From JBAXTE01 sp964653595 (lineage in GTDB: Bacteria > Bacteroidota > Bacteroidia > Bacteroidales > WCHB1-69), in the NCBI GenBank assembly GCA_964653595.1, contig CAZZHH010000016.1, positions 1 to 64,000 of the forward strand: 64,000 nt of DNA, read 5' to 3'. This document shows, piece after piece, positions 7,336 through 16,653 of the stretch (the stretch's first letter is position 1; each line of letters opens with the position of its first letter). The translations under genes and the position numbers were made by a program. The notes beneath the pieces are model-generated. The model ran no database searches. It saw nothing but the letters and a program-made list of their open reading frames with translations, and was not told where the DNA came from.

Positions 7336-8613
7336 TTATCTCTTTATAAATTTTGAAACAGCTACTCCTTGTTTAGAATTAAGATGCAATAGATAAATTC
7401 CAGGAACAAGATTCAAAACCCCTTCGGAGTAATTATCTTCGAGAGATGAAGGGTAGATTGTTTTTCTCATCATCGTTTGTCCATTAATATTTATAATAGA
7501 AAACGTAAGTGGTTCAATTGTTTTTAAGCGATAGTTAAATACTAAGTTTTCGTTTATAGGATTTACTACTGTAAAATCGATGTCACTTTTAACTACTTCT
7601 TTTACTCCAGTAATGCACGAAGGATAGAATATTTCGAAATCCATCATCACAGGTAAGTGATCCGAAAGGTTGTATAACGAGGTGGAGATAGAAGAAGGAA
7701 TTGTACTATTTGAAGGACTAATCATTGATCCGTTAAAGCGATTGCCATCTTGACCTACTGCTCTATAAGAAGAAGTGATTGCCTTTACATTGTCATATCC
7801 ATTAAGCACATTAGAGGAAGTTAATATAAAGTCAAATCGGTCGTCCATTCCACCTGTCGAAAAGCAATCACCACTAGTGTGAGTAGATTGTGTATGAATA
7901 TTTGCAAAATTGTAATTGTTATTCCAATTTCCAGGTTTATTTATGGGGTCGTAGAAACGAACCAAAGGATTTGAATAGGTTAAAAGCTGTTTGTAACAAG
8001 GTTCGTTACTGGTATAAATATTAAAATCACCACATAAAATATAGTTATCCGCTACATTTAAATTATTTAATCTACTCATTAATGCTGCCACCTGAGTGTT
8101 ACGAGCAGTAGAATCGGCCGTACCTGCTTTTAGGTGACCAATAATTGGAATGATAAAAGAGGTGTCCCCATTTACAAGATCGGGGGTATTGTAATAAAGT
8201 CGGTATATGTTGAAATCACGAACAGCAGTTTGAACAAAGCTACTTTGCTTAAGAGTAAATTTTCTAGAATCATAAAAAATCATATTGGCAATAGAGCCTC
8301 CAGATGCATTAGTAAGGTCGCCATTTTTCCAGTAAGCAACTCCGTCTACATTGAGCGCATTATTAAGTAGATGGTTCACATAAGTCATGTTTGATCCCAT
8401 TTCTTCTACGGTAATAATGTCGGGTTTTGAATAATTGACAATATTTTTAAGATTTGCCGCTTTTGCATCAAGTCCATTATTAGCGGCCGTGCAAGTTCCA
8501 TAATAATCACAATACTGCATCAGATTATATTGCATTACTTTAATAGTATCCTGAGCAAATATAGCGTTACAAAAAAATGTTAAAAAAAAGAAAAGGCTAA
8601 TTTTAAATTTCAT
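7336..8613 (-). CDS. T9SS-exported endonuclease/exonuclease/phosphatase-fold protein
   Basis: 425 residues from the ATG at 8613. The signal peptide (MKFKISLFFFLTFF...IFA|QDT) is followed by an endonuclease/exonuclease/phosphatase domain, the DNase I-like fold. It shows VMQYNLMQY at the start, the Glu of the metal site in DIITVEEMG, CGDFNIYTSNEP (the GDFN metal/catalytic motif), and the terminal SDHLPVMMDF with the catalytic Asp-His pair. A T9SS sorting domain covers about 345-425 (FTVVNPINENLVFNY to VAVSKFIKR). It probably acts outside the cell, as a DNase or phosphodiesterase for nutrient scavenging. Longer upstream starts at 8628 and 8664 run into or past the promoter at 8633-8640 and were rejected. 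Confidence 0.85.
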   Translation of the reverse strand: MKFKISLFFFLTFFCNAIFAQDTIKVMQYNLMQYCDYYGTCTAANNGLDAKAANLKNIVNYSKPDIITVEEMGSNMTYVNHLLNNALNVDGVAYWKNGDLTNASGGSIANMIFYDSRKFTLKQSSFVQTAVRDFNIYRLYYNTPDLVNGDTSFIIPIIGHLKAGTADSTARNTQVAALMSRLNNLNVADNYILCGDFNIYTSNEPCYKQLLTYSNPLVRFYDPINKPGNWNNNYNFANIHTQSTHTSGDCFSTGGMDDRFDFILTSSNVLNGYDNVKAITSSYRAVGQDGNRFNGSMISPSNSTIPSSISTSLYNLSDHLPVMMDFEIFYPSCITGVKEVVKSDIDFTVVNPINENLVFNYRLKTIEPLTFSIININGQTMMRKTIYPSSLEDNYSEGVLNLVPGIYLLHLNSKQGVAVSKFIKR

Positions 8614-8632
8614 ATCTTTTTTGATTTTCATA

Positions 8633-8640
8633 CAAAGATA
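8633..8640 (-). promoter_or_regulatory. -7 promoter element for the secreted nuclease gene
   Basis: CAAAGATA on plus is TATCTTTG on minus. It lies 20 bases from the ATG at 8613 and fixes that start. Confidence 0.65.
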
Positions 8641-8881
8641 CTTCATTTTAGTGGTTTTTCGCATGGTAAAATCAGAGATTGTTTGAAATAATTGATTTTT
8701 GTAAATTTATGGGCAAACAAAACCACCATAAATAAATCAAAAAATCAAAAAAAGGATAGAAAAATTTGATTTTACAGTCTCGAAAACTTTGATTTTTCTT
8801 TCGGATTGTTTGGATGAAAAAATATAGCGAAAAAAGTTAATTTTTTTTGTTAAAAATGAGTTCTAAGAAAATTAAAAGGCC

Positions 8882-8889
8882 TACCTTTG
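8882..8889 (+). promoter_or_regulatory. -7 promoter element for korAB (TACCTTTG)
   Basis: Matches TAnnTTTG and leaves a leader of about 60 bases before the ATG at 8956. The rest of the 8614-8955 gap is AT-rich with long A and T runs and no gene. Confidence 0.6.
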
Positions 8890-8955
8890 TCGCGAAATTT
8901 TGGAAATATAAAAATAGCATTAAAGAAGAAAACAAATTAAAAAATAACCAATAAT

Positions 8956-10794
8956 ATGGCTACCAAAAAGAAAGAAAACGTTGAAAGAGAAAGCGTTGTT
9001 GTAAAGTTTGCCGGCGACTCTGGTGATGGAATGCAATTGGTGGGAACCTTTTTTGCTGAAACATCGGCATTGTCGGGAAATGAAGTGGCAACATTTCCTT
9101 ATTATCCAGCAGAAATTCGTCCTCCTCACAACACCGTAGCAGGGGTGTCCGGATTTCAAGTAAATGCTGGATCTAAAGTAAAAACATCTGGCGACTTATG
9201 CGACATTTTAGTTTGCATGAATCCAGCCTCATTAGTTGCAAACTTGCCTAACACAAAAAAAGGCGCTACCTTGATTATAGATCAAGGACTGTTTGAAGAA
9301 AAGATTTTAGAAAAAGCTGGTTACGCTTCAAATCCTCTTTTAGATGGCAGTTTGAGCAGTTACAAATTAATTGCTGCAGACTTTGCTTCTATTGTAAAAG
9401 AGTCATGCAAAGACCTCCGATTAGATGTAAAAACCATAGAGCGCACTCGTAATATTTTTGGATTAGGAATTGTGCTTTACCTTTGTGATTACGATATTGC
9501 AATTGGGTTAAAGCTGTTGGAAAAGAAATTTAAATCTAAACCACAAATTTTAGAAGCCAACCAACTTGTGTTAAAAACTGGATTCTTTTACGCAGAAGCC
9601 CAAGAGTATCAGATTGCAAAAATGAACATTGCAACTCCTAAAATTGAAAAAGGAAGATACAGAAGTATTACAGGGAATCAGGCAACGGCTTGGGGATTGT
9701 TGGCAGCATCTGAACGTTCGGGCCGTGAACTGTTTTTAGGATCCTATCCTATTACACCAGCCACCGAAATATTAATGGAACTTACCAAGCAAAAGTCATT
9801 AGGCGCTAAAGTATTTCAGGCGGAAGACGAAATTGCTGGAATCTGTTCGGCAATAGGGGCTTCTTTTGCTGGATCTATGGCATGTACTTCCACTTCTGGT
9901 CCTGGTTTATCTTTAAAAACGGAGGCAATAGGATTGGCTGTCATCACCGAGTTACCTTTAGTAATTGTGAATGTACAAAGAGGTGGTCCTTCTACTGGAA
10001 TGCCAACCAAAACGGAACAATCTGATTTGTACATTTCCCTATTTGGTCGTAATGGAGAAGCTCCATGTATTGTAACTGCAGCTTCTTCTCCTTCTGATTG
10101 CTTTTACAAAGCTTATGAAGCAGCTAAGTTATCTATGGAACACATGACACCTACTATTTTACTTACAGATGGACAGATGGGACAAAGTTCTGAGCTTTTC
10201 AAAATACCAAAAGTAGCTGACCTTGTTTCTATTACTCCTCCTGTTGCAAAAGCAAACGATAAAAACTATTTACCCTATCTTCGCGACCCAGAAACATTGG
10301 TTCGTCAGTGGGCTATCCCTGGCACAGAAGGGTTGAGACATAGAATTGGTGGACTTGAAAAAACAGATGGAAAAGGAGTTGTATCTACCGATCCTTTAAA
10401 CCATGAAAAAATGACTAAATATCGTAATGAAAAAGTCCAAAGAGTAGCCAATTTTATCCCCGAGCAAGAGATTATGGGAGATGCTGAGGGAGATTTACTT
10501 GTAGTTAGCTGGGGAGGAACCAAAGGTTCTATATATTCAGCAGTAAAAGAGTTACAAGCACAAGGCAAAAAAGTAAGCCATGCTCATTTTAGTTATATTA
10601 TGCCACTACCTAAAAACACAGATAAAGTATTTGCGGGTTTCAAAAAAATTATTGTTGCCGAATTAAATGCTGGTCAGTTTGCAAACTATTTGCGCATGAC
10701 ACATCCAGGCTATCAATATTTGCAATATAACAAAATGCAAGGATTGCCATTTACCATTACAGAATTAGTAGAACATTTTAACAAAACGATATAA
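8956..10794 (+). CDS. korA: 2-oxoacid:ferredoxin oxidoreductase, fused gamma-alpha subunit (KorA)
   Basis: A 612-residue cytoplasmic subunit of a CoA-dependent 2-oxoacid (probably 2-oxoglutarate) oxidoreductase that passes electrons to ferredoxin. Residues about 14-200 form the gamma domain (VKFAGDSGDGMQLVGTFF, FPYYPAEIRPPHNTVAGVSGFQV). From about 220 comes the alpha (thiamine pyrophosphate pyrimidine-binding) domain with SYPITPATEILMEL, EDEIAGICSAIGASFAG and a PTKTEQSD stretch. The C-terminal transketolase-like domain holds LLVVSWGGTKGS. The gamma-alpha fusion followed by a separate beta subunit is the usual Bacteroidota KorAB arrangement. No ferredoxin-like delta subunit is present, so an external ferredoxin is needed. 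2-oxoglutarate is inferred from the family, not proven by sequence. Confidence 0.92.
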   Translation: MATKKKENVERESVVVKFAGDSGDGMQLVGTFFAETSALSGNEVATFPYYPAEIRPPHNTVAGVSGFQVNAGSKVKTSGDLCDILVCMNPASLVANLPNTKKGATLIIDQGLFEEKILEKAGYASNPLLDGSLSSYKLIAADFASIVKESCKDLRLDVKTIERTRNIFGLGIVLYLCDYDIAIGLKLLEKKFKSKPQILEANQLVLKTGFFYAEAQEYQIAKMNIATPKIEKGRYRSITGNQATAWGLLAASERSGRELFLGSYPITPATEILMELTKQKSLGAKVFQAEDEIAGICSAIGASFAGSMACTSTSGPGLSLKTEAIGLAVITELPLVIVNVQRGGPSTGMPTKTEQSDLYISLFGRNGEAPCIVTAASSPSDCFYKAYEAAKLSMEHMTPTILLTDGQMGQSSELFKIPKVADLVSITPPVAKANDKNYLPYLRDPETLVRQWAIPGTEGLRHRIGGLEKTDGKGVVSTDPLNHEKMTKYRNEKVQRVANFIPEQEIMGDAEGDLLVVSWGGTKGSIYSAVKELQAQGKKVSHAHFSYIMPLPKNTDKVFAGFKKIIVAELNAGQFANYLRMTHPGYQYLQYNKMQGLPFTITELVEHFNKTI

Positions 10795-10800
10795 GGAGGA
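10793..10800 (+). promoter_or_regulatory. Strong Shine-Dalgarno site of korB (AAGGAGGA)
   Basis: A near-perfect anti-16S match 7 bases before the ATG at 10808, overlapping the korA stop. Strong SD sites are rare in this window and in Bacteroidota generally, which suggests that balanced or high translation of the beta subunit is selected. Confidence 0.7.
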
Positions 10801-10807
10801 TTTAACA

Positions 10808-11845
10808 ATGGGTTTTGAAGATAATTTTACCGTAGAACGCTCTAGAGTTCCATTATCAAAAGAAGACTTTATAAGCGACCAAATGGTTAAATGGTGCTCC
10901 GGATGCGGTGGCCATGCCATTCTTTCCTCTGTTGGAAATGTTTTCCCAAAAATTGGGTATAGAAAAGAGAATTTTTGTATGGTCTCTGGAATTGGATGTT
11001 CTTCTCGTTTTCCATATTATGTTAACACATACGGATTTCATGGGATACATGGACGTGCTTATCCAATTGCGTCAGGCGTAAAAATGGCGAATCCTCACTT
11101 AAGTGTTTGGATTACTTCTGGAGATGGTGATTCCATGGCTATTGGAGGAAACCACTTTATTCATATCATTCGAAGAAATTTAGATGTGAATGTTTTGTTG
11201 TTTAACAATCAAATTTATGGATTAACAAAAGGACAATATTCTCCTACAACCCCTATGGGCACTGTTACAAAAACATCTCCTTATGGAACGATAGAACACC
11301 CTTTTAATCCTGGAGAATTAGTACTTGGGGCTCAAGGTACTTTTTTTGCCAGAGTTGTTGATACCAAACCTAAATTAATGACTGAAGTTTTCTTTGAGGC
11401 CGCAAAACATGATGGCACTTCTGTTGTTGAAATATTGGAAAATTGTGTGATTTTTGCAGATGGAACCCATAAAAATGTTACCGGAAAAGATGTAAAAGAC
11501 GACAATCAACTGATTCTTAAGAATGGTGAACCTATGATTTTTGGAGCTGAAAAAAACAAGGGAATTATTCTTGGAAAAAACGGATTAGAAGTTGTTACCA
11601 TTGGAGAGGAATATCAAAAAAGCGATTTACTTGTTCATGATATGTATGCTCAGGATCCTGGTATTCACTTAATGTTGGCAAAAATGCAACCTCCATATTT
11701 TCCAATTGCATTGGGTGTAATTCGCGCTGCAATGTTCCCAACGTATGATGATTTGATGGACGAACAAATCGCCTATGCTAAATCAAACTCAAAAATCTCT
11801 TGTGTAGATGACTTACTAAATAGCGGTGATACATGGGAGGTCTAA
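10808..11845 (+). CDS. korB: 2-oxoacid:ferredoxin oxidoreductase beta subunit (KorB)
   Basis: A 345-residue subunit that binds thiamine pyrophosphate and Mg. The diagnostic sequence is GDGDSMAIGGNHFIHIIRRN followed by VLLFNNQIYGLTKGQ, the GDG-to-NN cofactor motif. WCSGCGGHAIL and SGIGCSSRFPYY supply Cys residues typical of the family, some of which bind the [4Fe-4S] cluster. It starts 13 bases after korA and forms the catalytic heterodimer with it. Length is usual for KorB (about 340). The operon ends at the hairpin terminator just downstream. Confidence 0.93.
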   Translation: MGFEDNFTVERSRVPLSKEDFISDQMVKWCSGCGGHAILSSVGNVFPKIGYRKENFCMVSGIGCSSRFPYYVNTYGFHGIHGRAYPIASGVKMANPHLSVWITSGDGDSMAIGGNHFIHIIRRNLDVNVLLFNNQIYGLTKGQYSPTTPMGTVTKTSPYGTIEHPFNPGELVLGAQGTFFARVVDTKPKLMTEVFFEAAKHDGTSVVEILENCVIFADGTHKNVTGKDVKDDNQLILKNGEPMIFGAEKNKGIILGKNGLEVVTIGEEYQKSDLLVHDMYAQDPGIHLMLAKMQPPYFPIALGVIRAAMFPTYDDLMDEQIAYAKSNSKISCVDDLLNSGDTWEV

Positions 11846-11884
11846 TTCTCTGACAAAGTTTGTCGACTATAGATTTTTAATCAT

Positions 11885-11924
11885 AAAAAGAGAGAGATTC
11901 AACATTGAATCTCTCTCTTTTTTT
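11885..11924. terminator. Bidirectional intrinsic terminator between korB and the alkD-like gene
   Basis: A long stem (AAAGAGAGAGATTCAA pairing with TTGAATCTCTCTCTTT, tiny loop) is flanked by A on the left and T on the right, so it can act on both convergent transcripts. It ends 7 bases before the stop of the minus-strand gene. Confidence 0.88.
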
Positions 11925-11930
11925 ATCATC

Positions 11931-12638
11931 TTAGCAACGACAGGTTTTTCTTTTTTTTCCTACATTTCCAGTATCCATTACTTTTTGGATATACTCTTTT
12001 GCAAGAGGGACTTTGCAAGCAGTACTAGCTAGGGTAACTTCCACTTTTCCAATTTTTTCTGATGCTTGTAGTGCTTTGGGTGTTAACTCCTGAATGTATG
12101 AACCAACAGAAATGACAAAGCTATTCATCGCATATTTCACTCTGTTTTGTGCTTTACTTATGGTTGCAACTACTAAATCAATCAATTCACTATACTTGTT
12201 AATATCCAACTCTTCATCGGGATGCATGCCTGCATGATACGCCAATGTTCCCCAACCAGCAGCGGCAATCCCTTCTTTATCGGAGGTAATCCATTTTTGA
12301 CCTAACTTAAATCCATACGGCGACTCCCCAGCAACCCATGGAACTGCAAATTCACTTAAATAATACCAATAAGCATTTTCAACCCAATCATTAAGTTGCT
12401 CTTCTGTTATGCGTTTTTCATCGGCCATCAGTGCAGCCAAATACATAGCATCGGAGTTGCCTGTTGCGTATAATTCAAGAGAGAGCTCATGATTTTTCTT
12501 GGTCTTTTTTAGAATTTTCTTCAGGTCAGCTACCTTTACTCCAAAGAATGGTTCTTTTGCCCCATGTTTCATCAAAGTCTTTTTAGTTTGAGCATCTCCC
12601 ATTTTTTCGAGCTCTGCCATTATCTCTTTTGCATTCAT
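11931..12638 (-). CDS. DNA alkylation repair protein (AlkD-like HEAT-repeat family)
   Basis: 235 residues of alpha-helical repeats. The N-terminal KEIMAELEKMGDAQTKKTLMKHGAKEPFFGVKVADLKKILK matches the start of the DNA alkylation repair family (PF08713), whose AlkC/AlkD members are glycosylases that remove 3- and 7-alkylpurines. EFAVPWVAGES and AAAGWGTLAYHAG resemble the HEAT-like helices that line the DNA groove. The C-terminus is short and basic (GKKRKTCRC), maybe for DNA contact. It lies 12 bases downstream of aspS and is probably co-transcribed. Many Bacteroidota members are uncharacterised, so the glycosylase activity is inferred. Confidence 0.83.
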   Translation of the reverse strand: MNAKEIMAELEKMGDAQTKKTLMKHGAKEPFFGVKVADLKKILKKTKKNHELSLELYATGNSDAMYLAALMADEKRITEEQLNDWVENAYWYYLSEFAVPWVAGESPYGFKLGQKWITSDKEGIAAAGWGTLAYHAGMHPDEELDINKYSELIDLVVATISKAQNRVKYAMNSFVISVGSYIQELTPKALQASEKIGKVEVTLASTACKVPLAKEYIQKVMDTGNVGKKRKTCRC

Positions 12639-12650
12639 ATTTAAACGTCT

Positions 12651-14405
12651 TTAAATTGGCAAATTGGCCACGTTGATATTCAATTCTTTCAACTGCTCAT
12701 CGCTCACTTCCGATGGAGCTTCACTCATTAAGTCCCTGCCTGAATTATTTTTTGGAAATGCAATAAAATCACGGATAGAATCGACACCAGAGAAAACAGC
12801 ACACAACCTATCGAACCCAAAAGCGATGCCACCATGAGGAGGGGCACCATATTCAAATGCATTCATTAAAAACCCAAATTGAGATTGAGCGCTTTCTGGA
12901 GAAAAGCCAAGAATGGAGAACATTCTATTTTGCAACTCTTTGTTATAAATACGAATTGAGCCACCACCAATTTCAACTCCATTAATAACCAAATCGTAAG
13001 CGTTTGCTCTAACTGCTTTTGCGTTTGTATCGAGTAGGGCAATATCTTCTGGTTTTGGAGATGTAAATGGATGGTGCTTTGCATAAAAACGAGCGGTATC
13101 GTCGTCCCACTCAAGCAAAGGAAAATCGATTACCCACAGGGGTGCGAAAGTTCCTGGAGTACGTAATCCCTTGCGAGAGGCAACCTCTAAACGCAATTCA
13201 CAAAGTGCTTTTTGAGCTTTTTCCTCATTTCCTGGAATAATCAACATCAAATCTCCGCGACTTGCTTGCATTTTTTCTGCTATTTTTAACAAATCAGATT
13301 CTGTAAAAAATTTATCCACAGATGATTTCAGGGTACCATCTTCATTATATCGGATATATATTAAGCCATTAGCACCTACCTGAGGGCGTTTTACAAAGTC
13401 GGTAAGTTCATCTATCTGTTTACGTGTATAAGAAGCACACCCCTCGGCATTTATCCCGATTATCAACTCAGCATCATCAAACACCTTGAAATCTTTTCCT
13501 TTAACCAGTGAATTTAATTCCACAAACTTCATCTCAAATCGTATATCTGGCTTATCAGAACCATAATATTTCATAGCATCAGCATAGGTAATACGAGGAA
13601 AATCACCAAAATCGAGTCCTTTGATGGTTTTAAATAGACTTTTTACAAGTCCTTCAAACGTGTTTAGAATATCTTCTTGTTCTACAAAAGACATCTCACA
13701 ATCAATTTGGGTAAACTCTGGTTGCCGATCGGCACGTAAATCCTCATCGCGGAAACAACGTACAATTTGAAAATACCTATCGAAACCAGATACCATTAAC
13801 AGTTGTTTATACTGTTGAGGAGATTGCGGAAGAGCATAAAACTGGCCTGGATTCATACGTGAAGGCACAATAAAATCTCGAGCTCCTTCTGGTGTAGATT
13901 TTATTAAAAAAGGAGTCTCTATTTCTAAAAAGCCAATGTTGTTCAAATAATTTCTAACTTCGATTCCAATTTGGTGACGAAGTATTAAATTGTTTTTGTT
14001 TACATTTCGCCTTAAATCTAAATATCTATATTTCATTCTTAGCTCGTCACCCCCATCGCTATGGTCATCGATCGTAAAAGGTGGAACTTTTGATTCATTT
14101 AAAACGATAATTGTTTCTACAACAATTTCAATATCCCCTGTATGAATATTTGGATTTTTATTCGATCTTTCGGTAACATTGCCTGTAACTTGAATCACCC
14201 ATTCTCTTCCAAGTTTCCGAGCCTGTTGACAAAGCTCAGAGTTGGTTTCCATATTAAAAGCAAGTTGAGTTATACCATATCTATCTCGAAGATCCACAAA
14301 GGTCATCCCGCCTAAATCGCGAGAACGTTGTACCCATCCGGTAAGAATAACTTTTTGATGGAGGTCTTTTAATGTGAGTTGGCCACAAGTATGAGTTCTT
14401 AGCAT
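12651..14405 (-). CDS. aspS: Aspartyl-tRNA synthetase
   Basis: A 584-residue class IIb synthetase that charges tRNA-Asp. An N-terminal OB-fold anticodon domain (about 1-105) has GWVQRSRDLGGMTFVDLRDR. The catalytic domain carries motif 2 (RCFRDEDLRADRQPEFTQID) and motif 3 (GIAFGFDRLCAVFSG), with a bacterial GAD insertion near 290-410. Length matches the bacterial-type enzyme (about 580-590). Whether it is discriminating or also charges tRNA-Asn depends on the presence of asnS elsewhere. It heads an operon with the alkD-like gene and has its own promoter 36 bases upstream. Confidence 0.96.
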   Translation of the reverse strand: MLRTHTCGQLTLKDLHQKVILTGWVQRSRDLGGMTFVDLRDRYGITQLAFNMETNSELCQQARKLGREWVIQVTGNVTERSNKNPNIHTGDIEIVVETIIVLNESKVPPFTIDDHSDGGDELRMKYRYLDLRRNVNKNNLILRHQIGIEVRNYLNNIGFLEIETPFLIKSTPEGARDFIVPSRMNPGQFYALPQSPQQYKQLLMVSGFDRYFQIVRCFRDEDLRADRQPEFTQIDCEMSFVEQEDILNTFEGLVKSLFKTIKGLDFGDFPRITYADAMKYYGSDKPDIRFEMKFVELNSLVKGKDFKVFDDAELIIGINAEGCASYTRKQIDELTDFVKRPQVGANGLIYIRYNEDGTLKSSVDKFFTESDLLKIAEKMQASRGDLMLIIPGNEEKAQKALCELRLEVASRKGLRTPGTFAPLWVIDFPLLEWDDDTARFYAKHHPFTSPKPEDIALLDTNAKAVRANAYDLVINGVEIGGGSIRIYNKELQNRMFSILGFSPESAQSQFGFLMNAFEYGAPPHGGIAFGFDRLCAVFSGVDSIRDFIAFPKNNSGRDLMSEAPSEVSDEQLKELNINVANLPI

Positions 14406-14440
14406 GATAAAAAAGTATTAATTACAATAAATTTTAAATG

Positions 14441-14448
14441 CAAAGTTA
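14441..14448 (-). promoter_or_regulatory. -7 promoter element for aspS
   Basis: CAAAGTTA on plus reads TAACTTTG on minus, 36 bases before the aspS start. Confidence 0.6.
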
Positions 14449-14520
14449 AAACAATTTTGTGAGTTATTGAAAATTGAGAGATAGAGAGCTGATAGCAAAA
14501 AAAGTAATCATCCTTTTTTG

Positions 14521-14528
14521 TACTTTTG
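14521..14528 (+). promoter_or_regulatory. -7 promoter element of the DUF4271-hemD-rnpA run (TACTTTTG)
   Basis: TAnnTTTG located 21 bases before the ATG at 14549 and inside the longer possible frame that starts at 14474, which rules that start out. Confidence 0.65.
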
Positions 14529-14548
14529 CAAAAACTTATAATCCAGAG

Positions 14549-15424
14549 ATGGCTATACTTGATATTTCAGATTCTACTAGTGTGCCCAACAACGCAGCAA
14601 AAGAAAAGCTAAGCTATAAGGACTCTGTGCTTCATTTATATACCCCTAAACACTGGATTACCTGGTTCGACTCCACTTCTTATTATCAAACGGATTCCAT
14701 TTCATATATACCTTCTGTTTTTAATAATCACTCCCTTAAAACTTCTTACCACAAACCATTAATAAATGGGGTTGAAAACAGAAATTGGCTTTTTGGGTTA
14801 CTTCTGATAATCACTATATTATATGTATACATTCATACAAACTTCCACAACAGATATTCACAAGTAAAAAGAGCATTTATAGCTAAAAGGTATTATTCGC
14901 TTCTTATTCGTGATGGTAATATTTTTAAAGAAAGAATTGTCATCCCAATAATGATTATTTTTTTAATAAGTTTTTCGTTGGTAATCTATTGTACCTTTGA
15001 ATATTTGTTTACTGTTTCGCAAATTTTTTCATCCAAGACAACTCTTTTTGTCTATGTTTTGATAGGAGTTATATTGTATCAACTAGGAAAGTCTTTTTTT
15101 ATTCAAGTGCTTGGAGAAATTTTTTATGCTCGAAATGAAACAGAAGCATATATTCTTGACAACTTGCTATTTAAATCTTTTGTTAGTCTTTTTTTGCTCC
15201 CATTGCTATGGCTTTTCATCTACTCTCAATTTGGATTAGTATTAATTCTGATATGGGTAATTATTGGAGTCTTGACAACCATTCGACTCATAAAAGCGGT
15301 AAATAATTGGCTTGGAGTTTTCTCCTTTTTCAAATTAATTTTGTACCTTTGCACTCTGGAACTATTACCAATCGTTATTCTTGCGAAAGCAATGCAAATA
15401 ATTATTGAACGATATACAATTTAA
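14549..15424 (+). CDS. DUF4271 multi-pass membrane protein
   Basis: 291 residues from the ATG at 14549 (MAILDISDST). A soluble N-terminal stretch of about 75 residues is followed by roughly seven hydrophobic segments (WLFGLLLIITILYVYI, IPIMIIFLISFSLVIY, LFVYVLIGVILYQLG, FVSLFLLPLLWLFIYS, LVLILIWVIIGVLTTI, FFKLILYLCTLELLPIVIL). This pattern and the position directly before hemD fit the DUF4271 family of Bacteroidota. Its role is unknown. The conserved linkage to hemD and the RNase P/YidD genes suggests shared regulation rather than a proven role in haem synthesis. Confidence 0.8.
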   Translation: MAILDISDSTSVPNNAAKEKLSYKDSVLHLYTPKHWITWFDSTSYYQTDSISYIPSVFNNHSLKTSYHKPLINGVENRNWLFGLLLIITILYVYIHTNFHNRYSQVKRAFIAKRYYSLLIRDGNIFKERIVIPIMIIFLISFSLVIYCTFEYLFTVSQIFSSKTTLFVYVLIGVILYQLGKSFFIQVLGEIFYARNETEAYILDNLLFKSFVSLFLLPLLWLFIYSQFGLVLILIWVIIGVLTTIRLIKAVNNWLGVFSFFKLILYLCTLELLPIVILAKAMQIIIERYTI

Positions 15425-15446
15425 TAATGTTTAAAATCAGTTAGCG

Positions 15447-16208
15447 GTGAAAATACAAAACATTCTTATTTCACAACCAAAACCTGTTGATTTTGAAAAA
15501 TCTCCATATGCAGAAATAGTAAAAAAACACAATGTTAAAATAGATTTCTTAAAGTTTTTTTCCATAGAAGAAATTCCTGCTACCGAATTTAGAAAATATC
15601 GAATTAATATTTTGGATTATTCTGCGGTAATCCTGATGAGCAAAAATGCAATTGACCATTTTTTTCGAATGGCAAAAGAATTACGGATTGAGATTCCTGA
15701 CTCCATGAAGTATTTTTGTGTTAATGAAGCCACTGCTCTCTATTTACAACGCTACATTACTTATCGAAAAAGAAAAATATTCTTCAGTAAATCTTCTATG
15801 CCAGAGCTTGTGGATATTATTTTAAAACACAAAAACGAAAAATACATAATACCTACAGCAGACGCCAATGGTGGATTGATTGCAACCAATCTTATCGAAA
15901 ACGGCATCTCTTTTACTCCTGCACTTATGTTTGCCAGTAAATCGGTAGATTTAAAAAGCTTAATTAACATTGAGAACTATCAGATGGTAGTAATTTTTAG
16001 CCCTTCCGGAATGCAATCTCTATTTGAAAACTATCCAGATTTTAAAGAAAAAAACATAGAAATAGCGGCATTAGGGAAAAACACCTGCAATGTAATTGAA
16101 ACCCATGGACTCACCCCCTCTTTTATGGCACCCACTCCCGATTGTCCATCGATTACTATTGCCTTAAATCAATATTTAAAAAAAGCCAATAAAGGTCAAA
16201 AGAAATAA
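15447..16208 (+). CDS. hemD: Uroporphyrinogen-III synthase
   Basis: 253 residues with a GTG start at 15447. It cyclises hydroxymethylbilane with inversion of ring D in haem and sirohaem synthesis. The bilobed HEM4 fold is suggested by NILISQPKP at the start, SAVILMSKNAIDHFF in lobe 1 and VVIFSPSGMQSLFENYP with IAALGKNTCNVIETHG and PTPDCPSITIALNQYL in lobe 2. Sequence conservation in this family is low and these are its most recognisable parts. It is 22 bases from the DUF4271 gene and 2 bases from rnpA, so it is within one operon. Confidence 0.85.
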   Translation: MKIQNILISQPKPVDFEKSPYAEIVKKHNVKIDFLKFFSIEEIPATEFRKYRINILDYSAVILMSKNAIDHFFRMAKELRIEIPDSMKYFCVNEATALYLQRYITYRKRKIFFSKSSMPELVDIILKHKNEKYIIPTADANGGLIATNLIENGISFTPALMFASKSVDLKSLINIENYQMVVIFSPSGMQSLFENYPDFKEKNIEIAALGKNTCNVIETHGLTPSFMAPTPDCPSITIALNQYLKKANKGQKK

Positions 16209-16210
16209 TA

Positions 16211-16615
16211 ATGTACACTTTTAAAAAAGAGGAGCGTTTGTGTTCTCACAACCAAATTCAAGAGTTGTTGAAACATGGAAGTTCCTTTTTTGAATTTCCA
16301 TTTCGTTGTATTTGGTTCGTAGCCGACAAAACTGAACATCCTGTTCAAATTGCATTTTCTGTTCCTAAAAGGAAAATAAAACATGCGAATAAACGAAATT
16401 ACATAAAACGACAAATACGTAATGCCTATAGAATTGAGAAACACACTCTCACAGAAAGGGCATTTACAAATCAAAAATCAATTCTTTGCATTCTCGTTTA
16501 CAACAGTTCGGAAATTTTTCCCTATAAAGTGATAGAACAAAAAATAAAAACGATTGTAAGCCGTTTAGAAGAGCAACTTTTTGTATCTTTGGAAAACAAT
16601 AAACCTAAAACTTAA
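16211..16615 (+). CDS. rnpA: Ribonuclease P protein component
   Basis: A 134-residue basic protein that partners the RNase P RNA in 5' maturation of tRNA. The family motif is seen in QIAFSVPKRKIKHANKRNYIKRQIRNAYR (RNR box: residues about 55-83), and the N-terminal KKEERLCSHNQIQELLKHG is typical. It begins 2 bases after hemD and is followed 17-38 bases later by yidD, the usual rnpA-yidD pairing. The canonical neighbour rpmH (ribosomal protein L34) is absent here, as is common in Bacteroidota. Confidence 0.93.
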   Translation: MYTFKKEERLCSHNQIQELLKHGSSFFEFPFRCIWFVADKTEHPVQIAFSVPKRKIKHANKRNYIKRQIRNAYRIEKHTLTERAFTNQKSILCILVYNSSEIFPYKVIEQKIKTIVSRLEEQLFVSLENNKPKT

Positions 16616-16653
16616 TTTCAAGCATAAGCAACTTGGCTGTTAAATTAAAAAAA

